DNA of 64,000 bases, from NCBI RefSeq assembly GCF_009664855.1, contig NZ_CP045928.1:4026107-4090106 (forward strand), in the 5' to 3' direction. Under the pieces are notes generated by a model. The model worked only from the letters and a program-made list of their open reading frames with translations, was not told the origin of the DNA and did not search any database. Positions 45,001 through 53,673 of the stretch are shown in pieces (within the stretch, counting starts at the first letter, position 1; each line of letters begins with the position of its first letter). The translations under genes were made by a program, and so were the position numbers. This stretch comes from Flavobacterium sp. SLB02 (GTDB lineage Bacteria; Bacteroidota; Bacteroidia; Flavobacteriales; Flavobacteriaceae).

Positions 45001-46241
45001 TGAATTTTATATTTCAATACAAAAACGCAATTGCCCTATTGATTCTGGCTTGTTTACTGGCTATTAACTCGAATATAGTGATGTCCGGGCTTGATAGTAA
45101 TCTCTTTGGAATTGTATTTTCAATCGTATTGTTTCTAATTGGGGGTAGAAAAACTTCATTTAATATAAGCTACCCTCTTTTAGTTTTAATTTTCATATTA
45201 GAATTTATAAGTTTTCGTTTGCATACCAAATCTTTGCATTTTTTAGCTTTAGCATTGCTAGCCTGCTTTTTATATTATAGTCTTACCAGAAAATTTTCAT
45301 TCATCGCCTTTATCTGTATTTTATTATTCTCATCTGTTTTCAGTACTTTTTTTGATTATTTGACTGTAGAAATCAAACAAGCTCTTTGTTATGGCGTATA
45401 TCTCACTTTAAAAGATTTCATCCCAATAACAAAGATCGAAGGTGTTAATTTTTATATCAACAATGCGAAAATCACTATAGATACGGCATGTATGGGATTG
45501 TCGATGTTTAAAACCGGTTTGCTAGTTGGAGCTTTTTTACTGACTCTGGAAGAACGAAAACAACATAAATATTTCAATTTAAAACAAATCTTCCTGTTCT
45601 GTTTTGCGGTGATTTTATTCAATATCATTTCGAATTATTTCAGAATCGTAACTTTAATTTTATTTAATTGCACAGAAGAGAATACTTTACATTACACTAT
45701 TGGTTTACTTTGTTTTGTATTTTATCAAATTATACCAATGTTATTCTTCATTGGTTTTTTCAAACCTAATCAAGAAGAAACACTTCATTCAAATTCTAAT
45801 AAATCTGCCTTCTTTCTTATTTCAATAGCATTTTCAATTGTACTGGTAACCAGCTTAGAAATCAAAAAAGAATTGAAACATAATTTGCTCGAAAATTTAA
45901 ATGCAACTTATAATCTTGAAAAAGGAATCTGGATAAGTCCAGAAGTTTTTAAAATTGTAACTCCTGAAAAACTTATCTATATTAAAACCCCATCGCACAA
46001 TCCTTTGATCTGCTGGACAGGAACGGGGTATAAAATTATCGAATCGAAAATTATTTATTCGGACCATGAAAAAATATGGCAGGTAAGAATGGAGAAAAAC
46101 AATATTGAGTACTTCTCATATTGGTGGTACGAATGCGATAATATAAAATACACTTCGCTTGCAGAAGTACTTCTAATCAAACTTTTTTACAATAAATCTG
46201 TGCGACTGGTAAACCAGACCAGCATTACAAAATTGTTCTAA
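45000..46241 (+). CDS. xrtN: Exosortase family protein XrtN
   Basis: 413 aa from ATG 45000, which overlaps the stop of the VIT gene (TAATG). Frames upstream of this ATG lie in the neighbour. About eight membrane helices. The exosortase catalytic triad is visible: C164 in IDTACMGLSMF, R215 in NYFRIVTLI and H231 in TLHYTIGL. A C-terminal soluble part (about residues 300-413) follows, as in XrtN. Exosortases are membrane transpeptidase-like proteases that cut PEP-type sorting signals. The only visible substrate is the VIT protein just upstream, so this looks like a dedicated one-enzyme, one-target pair. Confidence 0.9.
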   Translation: MNFIFQYKNAIALLILACLLAINSNIVMSGLDSNLFGIVFSIVLFLIGGRKTSFNISYPLLVLIFILEFISFRLHTKSLHFLALALLACFLYYSLTRKFSFIAFICILLFSSVFSTFFDYLTVEIKQALCYGVYLTLKDFIPITKIEGVNFYINNAKITIDTACMGLSMFKTGLLVGAFLLTLEERKQHKYFNLKQIFLFCFAVILFNIISNYFRIVTLILFNCTEENTLHYTIGLLCFVFYQIIPMLFFIGFFKPNQEETLHSNSNKSAFFLISIAFSIVLVTSLEIKKELKHNLLENLNATYNLEKGIWISPEVFKIVTPEKLIYIKTPSHNPLICWTGTGYKIIESKIIYSDHEKIWQVRMEKNNIEYFSYWWYECDNIKYTSLAEVLLIKLFYNKSVRLVNQTSITKLF

Positions 46242-46247
46242 AAAAAG

Positions 46248-46279
46248 AGCCTGATCACAATTTATGATCAGGCTTTTTC
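46248..46279 (+). terminator. Bidirectional terminator between xrtN and moxR
   Basis: AGCCTGATCA (46248-46257), loop of seven, TGATCAGGCT (46265-46274), perfect 10 bp, with T after and A before. It serves the rightward xrtN and the leftward MoxR gene, whose stop is at 46301. Confidence 0.88.
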
Positions 46280-46300
46280 TATTGCTATTTTACTTATTAT

Positions 46301-47254
46301 TTACATTAGCTTCTGGATAATAATCTCTTCGGTTATTCCCTCAGCATCTGCTTTGTAGTTTTTAATAATTCTGTGTCGTAAAATTCCCGTGGCAACCGCT
46401 TTTACATCTTCTATGTCCGGTGAGAATTTCCCATTAAAAGCTGCGTGGGCTTTAGCTGCCAGAATTAGGTTTTGAGAGGCTCTTGGTCCTGCTCCCCAAT
46501 CCAGGTAATTTTTCACAAAATCATTCGACAATGCATTATCAGGACGAGTTTTACTCACCAGGGTTACGGCGTATTCAATCACATTATCGGCAACGGGTAT
46601 TCTGCGAATCAAATGCTGAAAATCGATAATTTCCTGAGCCGTAAAGAGTGGATTAATGGTTGTTTTAGCATCAGATGTTGTGCGTTTTACTACCTGAACT
46701 TCCTCTTCAAAAGTTGGATATTCTAGCTTTATAGCAAACATAAAACGATCTAATTGCGCTTCTGGCAAGGGATAAGTTCCTTCCTGCTCAATTGGGTTTT
46801 GAGTGGCCAATACAAAATAAGGTAAATCTAACTTATAATTTTGTCCGGCAATGGTAACCGAGCGTTCCTGCATGGCTTCCAGTAAAGCGGCCTGCGTTTT
46901 TGGTGGCGTTCTATTGATCTCATCGGCTAAAATGATATTTGAGAAGATGGGTCCTTTTATAAATTTAAACTGTCTGTTTTCATCCAAAATTTCACTTCCT
47001 AAAATATCAGACGGCATTAAATCAGGCGTAAACTGAATTCTTTTAAAATCCAATCCTAAGGCTTGCGCCAAAGTATTGATCATTAAGGTTTTTGCCAATC
47101 CCGGAACACCTATCAAAAGTGCGTGTCCGCCTGAGAAAATACAAAGTAAAATTTGGTCTACAACTTCATCCTGGCCCACAATGATTTTGGCTATTTCGGT
47201 TTTTAATTCATTTCGTTTCTGAACTAAATTATGAATTGCTGCTACGTCAGACAT
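46301..47254 (-). CDS. MoxR family AAA+ ATPase
   Basis: 317 aa, full length for MoxR. Walker A is GVPGLAKT near residues 58-65, and Walker B IILADEINRTPPKTQAALLEAMQE near 108-131 carries the family signature. QNPIEQEGTYPLPEAQLDRF follows near 154-173, then the lid domain with GPRASQNLI near 260. MoxR proteins act as chaperones for metal or cofactor loading and are usually followed by DUF58 and VWA genes. Here no such gene follows, only the convergent xrtN, so its partner must be elsewhere. It lies 78 bases after the SurA-like gene with a long hairpin between them. Confidence 0.93.
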   Translation of the reverse strand: MSDVAAIHNLVQKRNELKTEIAKIIVGQDEVVDQILLCIFSGGHALLIGVPGLAKTLMINTLAQALGLDFKRIQFTPDLMPSDILGSEILDENRQFKFIKGPIFSNIILADEINRTPPKTQAALLEAMQERSVTIAGQNYKLDLPYFVLATQNPIEQEGTYPLPEAQLDRFMFAIKLEYPTFEEEVQVVKRTTSDAKTTINPLFTAQEIIDFQHLIRRIPVADNVIEYAVTLVSKTRPDNALSNDFVKNYLDWGAGPRASQNLILAAKAHAAFNGKFSPDIEDVKAVATGILRHRIIKNYKADAEGITEEIIIQKLM

Positions 47255-47275
47255 TTAGATATATTTTTAAAATTG

Positions 47276-47315
47276 AAAAGAGTTAGCTTTATGAATTCAT
47301 AAAACTAACTCTTTT
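47276..47315 (-). terminator. 40-base palindromic terminator upstream of the MoxR gene
   Basis: AAAAGAGTTAG (47276-47286) and CTAACTCTTTT (47305-47315), with inner TTTATGAA/TTCATAAA (47288-47303), form a nearly perfect 19-20 bp stem with a single C-A mismatch. This element stands between the moxR start (47254) and the stop of the leftward SurA-like gene (47333), so it ends that gene's transcript. Confidence 0.75.
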
Positions 47316-47332
47316 TATTTATTTAATAAAAC

Positions 47333-48763
47333 TTATTTTTTCAACCAGTTGTACACAAAATTACAATCTCTGTACTCTCCAATAATTTTAATGTAAGTAT
47401 CTTTTATTTTAGTATCAAACCACTTTGAGATTGTTGTGATTTGTTTTTCTTTCAATGCTAATTCTTTAATCTTAGTATAATCCTTAGCATAATCAGCCGT
47501 ATGGGCATCAATTCTATTGGTGATAGTAATTAACTTGTAAGTCTTTTTACCTTTATCATCTGTATTTAAAACCGGCTGAGAAATTTCATTATCCTTCAGA
47601 TTAGAAACCTGGCTGTATAGAGTTGGATCCATTTTAGTTAACTCAAAACGTGTATCCTGAGTATTAGGATTGATCAATGTTCCACCGTTTGCTCTTGTCT
47701 CTTTTTCATCAGATTCAGTTCTGGCAGCCTCAGCAAAAGTAATTTCTTTGTTTTCTATTTTATTTCTGATATTGGTAATTCTCTCTTTTGCATCTTTCAA
47801 AGCTGTCTCAGAAACTGTAGGTGCAATTAAAATATGACGTAACTCCACTTCCTGACCTTTTATTTTGTCTACCATAATAATATGATATCCAAAATTAGTT
47901 TTAAAAGGCTCTGAAATCTCTCCTTCTCCTAAACTAAAAGCAACATCTTTAAACTCTTTTACAAATGGAGTTTTTCTGGTCATTTTATAAAACCCTCCAT
48001 TTGGTGAAGATCCCGGATCTTGCGAATACAAAACTGCTTTTGTTGCAAAGCTTGAACCTTCAAGAACATCTTTTCTGATGGCATTTAATCTGTCTTTTAC
48101 CTTTTGCTCATCTTCTGCAGAAACTTTAGGTTCTACCACGATTTGTGCTACTTCCATTTCAGCTCCAAAAGTTGGCAATTCCTCTTTTGGTATTTTCTTA
48201 AAGAAATTACGAACTTCTTCCGGAGTAATTTCTACAGCGTCAACAATTTTCTTGGTCATTTCAGAAGCTAATTTTTGCTCCTTTAAGATATCGGAAAAAT
48301 AAGTTTTAAATTCTTCTACCGAATTTTTCTTATAATAAGCAACCACTTTATTGATATCTCCTACCTGCTGAATCATATAATTCAATCGGTCATCCATCAT
48401 GCCTCTTATCTCTGCATCACTCACAACGATACTATCCTGAATCGCCTGGTGCGCGTACAATTTATCTTCTAAAAGTTTACCAAGCATCTGGCATCTTGTA
48501 ATATCTTTTACAGAACCTCCCTGAGCACTAATTTCTAAATATGCCTTATCAATATCTGAATCTAAAACAATATAATCTCCCACATTGGCTATAATACCGT
48601 CAACTTTTTGCTTCTGTCCAGTTTTAAGTTGAACTGGTTTCTGGATCACAGTATCTTTAATAATTTCCTGAGCCGAAATGATTGAGTTGAAAAAAAATAA
48701 AAAACACATTGTCAACACTAATTTGTAATCAATTGTTTTTAACTGTAATTTTTTTAATAACAT
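47333..48763 (-). CDS. SurA-like periplasmic peptidyl-prolyl isomerase
   Basis: 476 aa. Signal segment residues 15-32 (VLTMCFLFFFNSIISAQ). ATG 48763 is chosen because the basic start (MLLKKLQLK) fits a signal peptide, though ATG 48709 would also work. An N-terminal SurA-type helical domain at about 50-190 is followed by two parvulin (PPIC) rotamase domains at about 195-290 (PGSSPNGGFYKMTRKTPFVK) and 305-400 (LRHILIAPTVSETALKDAKE). SurA chaperones outer-membrane barrels through the periplasm to BAM. A Bacteroidota genome usually has more than one such protein. Promoter not evident. Confidence 0.92.
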   Translation of the reverse strand: MLLKKLQLKTIDYKLVLTMCFLFFFNSIISAQEIIKDTVIQKPVQLKTGQKQKVDGIIANVGDYIVLDSDIDKAYLEISAQGGSVKDITRCQMLGKLLEDKLYAHQAIQDSIVVSDAEIRGMMDDRLNYMIQQVGDINKVVAYYKKNSVEEFKTYFSDILKEQKLASEMTKKIVDAVEITPEEVRNFFKKIPKEELPTFGAEMEVAQIVVEPKVSAEDEQKVKDRLNAIRKDVLEGSSFATKAVLYSQDPGSSPNGGFYKMTRKTPFVKEFKDVAFSLGEGEISEPFKTNFGYHIIMVDKIKGQEVELRHILIAPTVSETALKDAKERITNIRNKIENKEITFAEAARTESDEKETRANGGTLINPNTQDTRFELTKMDPTLYSQVSNLKDNEISQPVLNTDDKGKKTYKLITITNRIDAHTADYAKDYTKIKELALKEKQITTISKWFDTKIKDTYIKIIGEYRDCNFVYNWLKK

Positions 48764-49303
48764 TATTTTAAATTTAATTTGAATGTAAAGATCTTGCTTT
48801 AGAATTTCGTTTTAAACCACAATCACTTTAAATGTATTTCCCCTATATTCTACTGAAAATACTAAATAATTAAGATCTAGTTCTTTTTAACTTATAACGA
48901 ACAAAAATAACAATTCAATTACATAATACAACTATCGGCTATACTATTAACAAAAAATTATAGGGATGATCGCTGAATTTCATACATAAGAACTCTTTCC
49001 ATGCGATTAATCTCTTTAAAAAAAGGCCTAAATCCTTGCCAGAACACTCACAAAGACCTATTTGAGCAATATTTTAAATCAATTTAAAAGAAGCAAACTT
49101 TTGGTGAAATAAAAAAAGTTATCAATACTACAACGTTTTCGTGATATAAATATTTTCCTATAAAAACAAACCGAATCAAAAAACCTATACTTTAGATGAA
49201 TAATTGATAATTATTAGATACAAAAATTACGAATAACCATTGTAAAACCTTTAATAAATATCAAATTAAAAACTTTATTATCTAACCTAAACCAAATCTT
49301 ATT
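48764..49303. other. Divergent intergenic region before the amylase gene
   Basis: 540 bases, AT-rich, with no codable frame. CAACGTTTTCGTG (49131-49143) contains the inverted repeat ACG-TTTT-CGT, which resembles a LacI-family operator and would suit a carbohydrate gene, but one short site is weak evidence. No other repeat or hairpin stood out. Confidence 0.4.
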
Positions 49304-50746
49304 ATGAAAAAACCTATTGTAAAGATGTATTTGCTTGCATTAACAACTGCATTCCTTTATTCCTGCTCGCAAAACGAAACAAACCAAGCGGACTCACAGG
49401 CAAAGAGTGAGCAATTTGAGATTATTAATGTTACGCATCACGAGGGAAAACCTTTTAGCACGGGAACTTCCAGTTCCTCCCAAACGGGAAAATACGTTGA
49501 TAATCCCGGAGGTGGCGTTATGATGCAGGCTTTTTATTGGGATGTACCTGCGGGAGGAAATTGGTGGAACACCCTAAGTGGTAAAGTAGCCGCCTGGGGT
49601 AATGCAGGAATTGGATCTATTTGGCTTCCGCCAGCCTCTAAGGCTCAAAACGGAGCTTTTTCTATGGGATACGATCCAACTGATTACTTTGATTTTGGAG
49701 ATTACAATCAAAATGGATCTGTCGAAACCCGTTTTGGTTCCAAAACCGAACTGGTGAGTTTAATTACCAATGCACATGCCCAAAATATAAAGGTATATGC
49801 TGATATTGTCATTAATCACAATAGTGGCGGACAATCTGAAGCGAATCCCTTTACGGGAACCAATACCTGGACCAATTTTAGTGGGGTTGCTTCAGGAAAA
49901 TTCACCCGTAATTATAATGACTTTTATAAAAATAGTTACGGCAATAATGACGAAGGTGCTTTTGGCGGTTTCCCGGACTTATGCCACGCAAATCCTCATG
50001 TACAGGATTGGCTTTGGCTAAGAGCTGACGCAGTGGGTAAATATTACAAAAATACCATGAAATTTGACGGCTGGAGATTTGATTACGTCAAAGGATTTGG
50101 CGCCTGGGTCGTAAATGCATGGAATGCGAATGTAGGGGGCTTCTCGGTTGGAGAATTATGGGATTCCAATGTAAATGTACTCAATGACTGGGCCAATAAT
50201 GCCAATAGTTCTGTTTTTGATTTTGCGTGTTATTATAAAATGAATGATGCTTTTGACGGAAATAATCTGGCTCTCTTAAATGATGATATGATGTGGAAGA
50301 GAAATCCATACAAAGCTGTGACATTTGTAACCAATCATGATACAGACGAAATTTCCAATAAACTTCTAGCCTATTCTTATATCCTGACTCACGAAGGATA
50401 TCCAACAATATTCTATAGAGATTACGAGGAATGGCTCGATAAAAACAAATTAAACAACCTGATCTGGATTCATAACAACAAAGCAACGGGTACCACTTCA
50501 ATTTTATATTCAGATGATGATGAATATGTGGCCAGAAGAAATGGATATAACGGAAATCCTGGATTGGTAGTTTACATTAACAATTCAAATTCCTGGCAAG
50601 AACGATGGATTCAGACCAATTGGACAAACGCTCAAATTAAGGACTTCACCGGAGCATCTACTTGGTATCCAACAACACAGGCTGATAAATGGGTAAAAAT
50701 TCAATGTCCGCCAAAAGGATATACTGTTTGGTCACTTAATCAATAA
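49304..50746 (+). CDS. GH13 alpha-amylase lipoprotein, archaeal (subfamily 7) type
   Basis: 480 aa. A lipoprotein signal ends in LYSC at about residue 21 (MKKPIVKMYLLALTTAFLYS then C). The catalytic TIM barrel carries the four GH13 regions: DIVINH near 167, GWRFDYVKG with nucleophile D260, VGELWD with acid/base E284, and FVTNHDTDE with D346. Stretches such as AFGGFPDLCH, FRxDYVKGFGAWVV, VFDFACYYKMNDAFD and YPTIFYRDYEEWLDK closely resemble the alpha-amylases of Thermococcales (GH13_7). It should hydrolyse starch at the cell surface. The His pair that binds Zn in the Pyrococcus enzyme is absent although its Cys is kept. No susC/susD genes are nearby. Confidence 0.94.
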   Translation: MKKPIVKMYLLALTTAFLYSCSQNETNQADSQAKSEQFEIINVTHHEGKPFSTGTSSSSQTGKYVDNPGGGVMMQAFYWDVPAGGNWWNTLSGKVAAWGNAGIGSIWLPPASKAQNGAFSMGYDPTDYFDFGDYNQNGSVETRFGSKTELVSLITNAHAQNIKVYADIVINHNSGGQSEANPFTGTNTWTNFSGVASGKFTRNYNDFYKNSYGNNDEGAFGGFPDLCHANPHVQDWLWLRADAVGKYYKNTMKFDGWRFDYVKGFGAWVVNAWNANVGGFSVGELWDSNVNVLNDWANNANSSVFDFACYYKMNDAFDGNNLALLNDDMMWKRNPYKAVTFVTNHDTDEISNKLLAYSYILTHEGYPTIFYRDYEEWLDKNKLNNLIWIHNNKATGTTSILYSDDDEYVARRNGYNGNPGLVVYINNSNSWQERWIQTNWTNAQIKDFTGASTWYPTTQADKWVKIQCPPKGYTVWSLNQ

Positions 50747-50767
50747 TTTAAAAATTAATAATTTCAG

Positions 50768-50797
50768 GGCTGTTCTAAAAAGACAGCCTTATTTTTT
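50768..50797 (+). terminator. Intrinsic terminator after the amylase gene
   Basis: GGCTGT (50768-50773) pairs with ACAGCC (50783-50788), followed by TTATTTTTT. The loop is TCTAAAAAG. It resembles the hairpin after prfC. Confidence 0.75.
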
Positions 50798-50902
50798 GCT
50801 TACAACTTGGCTCAAATAAAACCAGAGACTTCCTAATTTAAGAAGTGAATATTTTTATTAAGCCGTAATTAATAGTACTTTTGCAACCTATTTATACGAA
50901 AT

Positions 50903-52492
50903 ATGAGCTTTTTAAAAGAAATACAACGCAGAAGAACATTTGGAATTATATCGCATCCCGATGCCGGTAAAACAACTCTAACAGAGAAGTTATTGTTATT
51001 TGGAGGGGCAATTCAGGAAGCAGGAGCTGTAAAAAACAATAAAATTAAAAAAGGAGCAACCAGTGATTTTATGGAAATCGAACGCCAAAGAGGTATTTCG
51101 GTTTCAACATCCGTACTTGCTTTTAATTATAAAGAGAAAAAAATCAACATTCTTGATACTCCCGGACACAAGGATTTTGCCGAAGATACTTTTAGAACTT
51201 TAACAGCTGTTGATAGTGTTATTGTTGTAATCGACGTTGCAAAAGGGGTCGAGGAACAAACGGAAAAATTAGTAGCTGTTTGTAGAATGAGAAATATCCC
51301 GATGATTGTTTTCATCAATAAATTAGACCGTGAAGGAAAAGATGCTTTTGACTTAATGGATGAAGTAGAGCAAAAACTAGGTCTAACGGTTACTCCTTTG
51401 AGTTTCCCTATTGGTATGGGGTATGACTTTCAGGGAATTTACAATTTATGGGAGCAAAACATTAATCTTTTTAGTGGAGACAGCCGTAAAAACATCGAAG
51501 AAACTATTGCTTTCTCTGATGTTCAAAGCCCTGAACTGGAAAAAATTATTGGCGCAAAACCAGCTGATAGATTGCGTGAAGAATTGGAACTCATCGATGA
51601 AGTATATCCAAAATTTGATCGTCAGGATTATTTAGACGGAAAACTGCAGCCTGTATTTTTTGGTTCGGCCTTGAATAATTTTGGAGTTCGCGAACTCCTG
51701 GATTGTTTTGTAACAATCGCTCCCTCTCCAAGACCAAAAGATTCTGAAACTCGCCTGGTAGATCCTACTGAAGAAAAAATGACTGGTTTTGTTTTTAAAA
51801 TCCACGCTAATATGGATCCAAAACACAGAGACCGTTTGGCATTTATTAAAATCGTTTCGGGAACTTTCGAAAGAAACAAACCCTATTACCATGTTCGCCA
51901 AAAGAAAAATTTAAAATTCTCCAGCCCAAATGCCTTTTTTGCTGAGAAAAAAGAAATCGTTGATATTTCATATCCAGGGGATATCGTTGGTCTGCACGAT
52001 ACAGGAAACTTTAAAATTGGTGATACGCTAACAGAAGGTGAAATCATGAGTTTCAAAGGAATTCCGAGTTTCTCTCCAGAGCACTTTAGATACATCAACA
52101 ATGCTGATCCTATGAAAGCTAAGCAATTAGAAAAAGGAGTTGATCAGTTAATGGATGAAGGTGTGGCGCAGTTGTTTACACTGGAGATGAACAACCGTAA
52201 AGTAATCGGAACTGTTGGAGCGCTTCAATATGAGGTTATCCAATATCGTTTAGAGCATGAATATGGCGCTAAATGTACCTATGAAAACTTCCCGGTTCAT
52301 AAAGCGTGCTGGGTAAAACCTGATGATGCTAAAAATGACGAATTCAAAGAATTCAAACGTATCAAACAGAAATTCCTCGCTCATGATAAATACGGCCAAT
52401 TAGTATTCTTAGCTGATTCTGACTTTACAATTCAAATGACTCAAAACAAATATCCAAGTGTGAAGTTATTCTTTACCTCGGAATTTGATTAA
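50903..52492 (+). CDS. prfC: Peptide chain release factor 3
   Basis: 529 aa, full length for RF3. GTPase motifs are G1 SHPDAGKTT near 17-25, G2 RQRGISVSTSV near 62, G3 DTPGHKDFAEDTFR near 88 and G4 NKLDRE near 144. RF3 uses GTP to remove RF1/RF2 from the ribosome after peptide release. A TACTTTTG -7 box (50876-50883) with TGCAA following lies 20 bases before ATG 50903, though no TTG stands 17-23 bases further up. The gene is monocistronic between two hairpins of similar sequence. Confidence 0.97.
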   Translation: MSFLKEIQRRRTFGIISHPDAGKTTLTEKLLLFGGAIQEAGAVKNNKIKKGATSDFMEIERQRGISVSTSVLAFNYKEKKINILDTPGHKDFAEDTFRTLTAVDSVIVVIDVAKGVEEQTEKLVAVCRMRNIPMIVFINKLDREGKDAFDLMDEVEQKLGLTVTPLSFPIGMGYDFQGIYNLWEQNINLFSGDSRKNIEETIAFSDVQSPELEKIIGAKPADRLREELELIDEVYPKFDRQDYLDGKLQPVFFGSALNNFGVRELLDCFVTIAPSPRPKDSETRLVDPTEEKMTGFVFKIHANMDPKHRDRLAFIKIVSGTFERNKPYYHVRQKKNLKFSSPNAFFAEKKEIVDISYPGDIVGLHDTGNFKIGDTLTEGEIMSFKGIPSFSPEHFRYINNADPMKAKQLEKGVDQLMDEGVAQLFTLEMNNRKVIGTVGALQYEVIQYRLEHEYGAKCTYENFPVHKACWVKPDDAKNDEFKEFKRIKQKFLAHDKYGQLVFLADSDFTIQMTQNKYPSVKLFFTSEFD

Positions 52493-52517
52493 TATTTTCT
52501 TTAAAAGAAAAATACCT

Positions 52518-52551
52518 AAAAAGGCTGTCTAAAAATTAAGACAGCCTTTTT
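52518..52551 (+). terminator. Strong terminator after prfC
   Basis: AAAAAGGCTGTC (52518-52529) and GACAGCCTTTTT (52540-52551) pair perfectly over 12 bp with a 10-base loop. It works on both strands, serving prfC and the convergent gene ending at 52572. Confidence 0.88.
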
Positions 52552-52571
52552 GTATTAAATCCCAAAAGATA

Positions 52572-53303
52572 TTACTTATAGTTGATGCCTAATCCTCCGG
52601 CAATCATAATTTTAGTAAGTTCTCCTTCCCCAACAATGATATCTTGCACTAAAATATTATTCTTAACGGACTCTATTGCAAAAGGTATTTCTTTTGAAAG
52701 GTAATAATCATCACCTGTTATGGTAACTATTAGACTTTTGCTGCTTTTTAAAACTTTTACAGCAATAGAAAACTCTCCGGTTTTAGCATTTATTCTATAG
52801 GTGTTTTCAGAATCATTAATTCTTAGTTCTAAATTTGGATAGTTTTTTCGGGCAAATGGCTTATTTGTGGTAGCATCTAATAATTTTCCCTTAACTGTTA
52901 TCAATAATTCCTCTCTAACATTATGATGATAGGCAACTTTACCCATTAGATGCTTGCCTGGTTTTGGACTCACTATTTCAGTTTTAACGCTCGTTTTTTC
53001 CTGTCCCGATACATTGGAAGCCAATAAAAGTGAAGCGGCCACTGCGGCGTATTTCAGCTTATTAATTCCCGATGTCTGATGATGTTCAAACTCATGATCT
53101 AATTGTGCTGCCCGCAAGCGGGCACAAATATTGGTATCTTTTGTCTCTGCGATGAATTTAGCTACTTCAGCATTTGATTTTTTACTCAAATCAATTACGT
53201 TTTTCGCACATGAATTACAAAACGAACCTGTTGCATTGGGAATCATTTTATTAAAATTTTCAGAACAAGGACTTGCTATTGCTAGGGTGAATTTCTTTTT
53301 CAT
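52572..53303 (-). CDS. CxxC-motif Bacteroidota protein with a hydrophobic segment
   Basis: 243 aa. The N-terminus (SPCSENFNKMIPNATGSFC then NSCAKNVIDLS) carries the C-x17-C-x2-C pattern found at the start of many Bacteroidota proteins of the CarboxypepD_reg/TonB-like sort (CxxxW...FCxxCxKxVxD), probably a metal-binding or redox site. Residues about 85-101 are hydrophobic (YAAVAASLLLASNVSG), an internal membrane or export segment. The C-terminal half contains a carboxypeptidase-regulatory-like beta domain (GKLLDATTNKPFARKNYPNL). The function is unknown. It is monocistronic and preceded by a 370-base gap. Confidence 0.75.
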   Translation of the reverse strand: MKKKFTLAIASPCSENFNKMIPNATGSFCNSCAKNVIDLSKKSNAEVAKFIAETKDTNICARLRAAQLDHEFEHHQTSGINKLKYAAVAASLLLASNVSGQEKTSVKTEIVSPKPGKHLMGKVAYHHNVREELLITVKGKLLDATTNKPFARKNYPNLELRINDSENTYRINAKTGEFSIAVKVLKSSKSLIVTITGDDYYLSKEIPFAIESVKNNILVQDIIVGEGELTKIMIAGGLGINYK

Positions 53304-53444
53304 ATCGCACTTTTTTAAGTTAAGATCTCTTTCAGATCCTTATTTACTTATATAGAGTACATTTCTGGTAAAAAGGTTGGGAAGAAGATAAAATAATTTT
53401 AGCCCAGAATACTATTGCTGGATAAAAACGACACAGAAATGCAT

Positions 53445-53640
53445 AAAAAAAGCGCTAATAATTAGCGCTTTTTTTTAATTTGAATTAATGCAACCTTAAT
53501 AGTTTATTATATCCAACAAATTAATCCCATTTTATTAGGAGAAACCAATTTAGAATAATAAATCCCAAACAGGAAATTTATCCGACCAAAGGAAGGCTAA
53601 ATCCGTTGAAATACATCTATTGTGATTTTACCTGAAATAA
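53445..53640 (-). ncRNA. Candidate small RNA or orphan transcript
   Basis: A perfect terminator-type hairpin, AGCGCTAAT (53451-53459), A, ATTAGCGCT (53461-53469), with T runs both sides, stands in a 370-base gap far from any gene end. DUF3467 has its own terminator at 53642. Between them the minus strand can fold (AACGGA...TTTA with TAAA...TCCTGTT, about 53555-53610). No open frame of useful size was seen. An unannotated leftward RNA is possible but unproven. Confidence 0.2.
53451..53475. terminator. Orphan bidirectional terminator hairpin
   Basis: AGCGCTAAT and ATTAGCGCT form a perfect 9-bp stem with one loop base, or a longer stem with the flanking A6/T6. It belongs to no visible gene. Confidence 0.7.
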
Positions 53641-53641
53641 A

Positions 53642-53667
53642 AAAGCCCCATTAAAAAATGGGGCTTT
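53642..53667 (-). terminator. Terminator of the rpoBC-DUF3467 unit
   Basis: AAAGCCCCAT (53642-53651) and ATGGGGCTTT (53658-53667), a perfect 10-bp stem with six A in the loop and T on the minus strand. It lies six bases past the DUF3467 stop. Confidence 0.85.
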
Positions 53668-53673
53668 AAGAAT

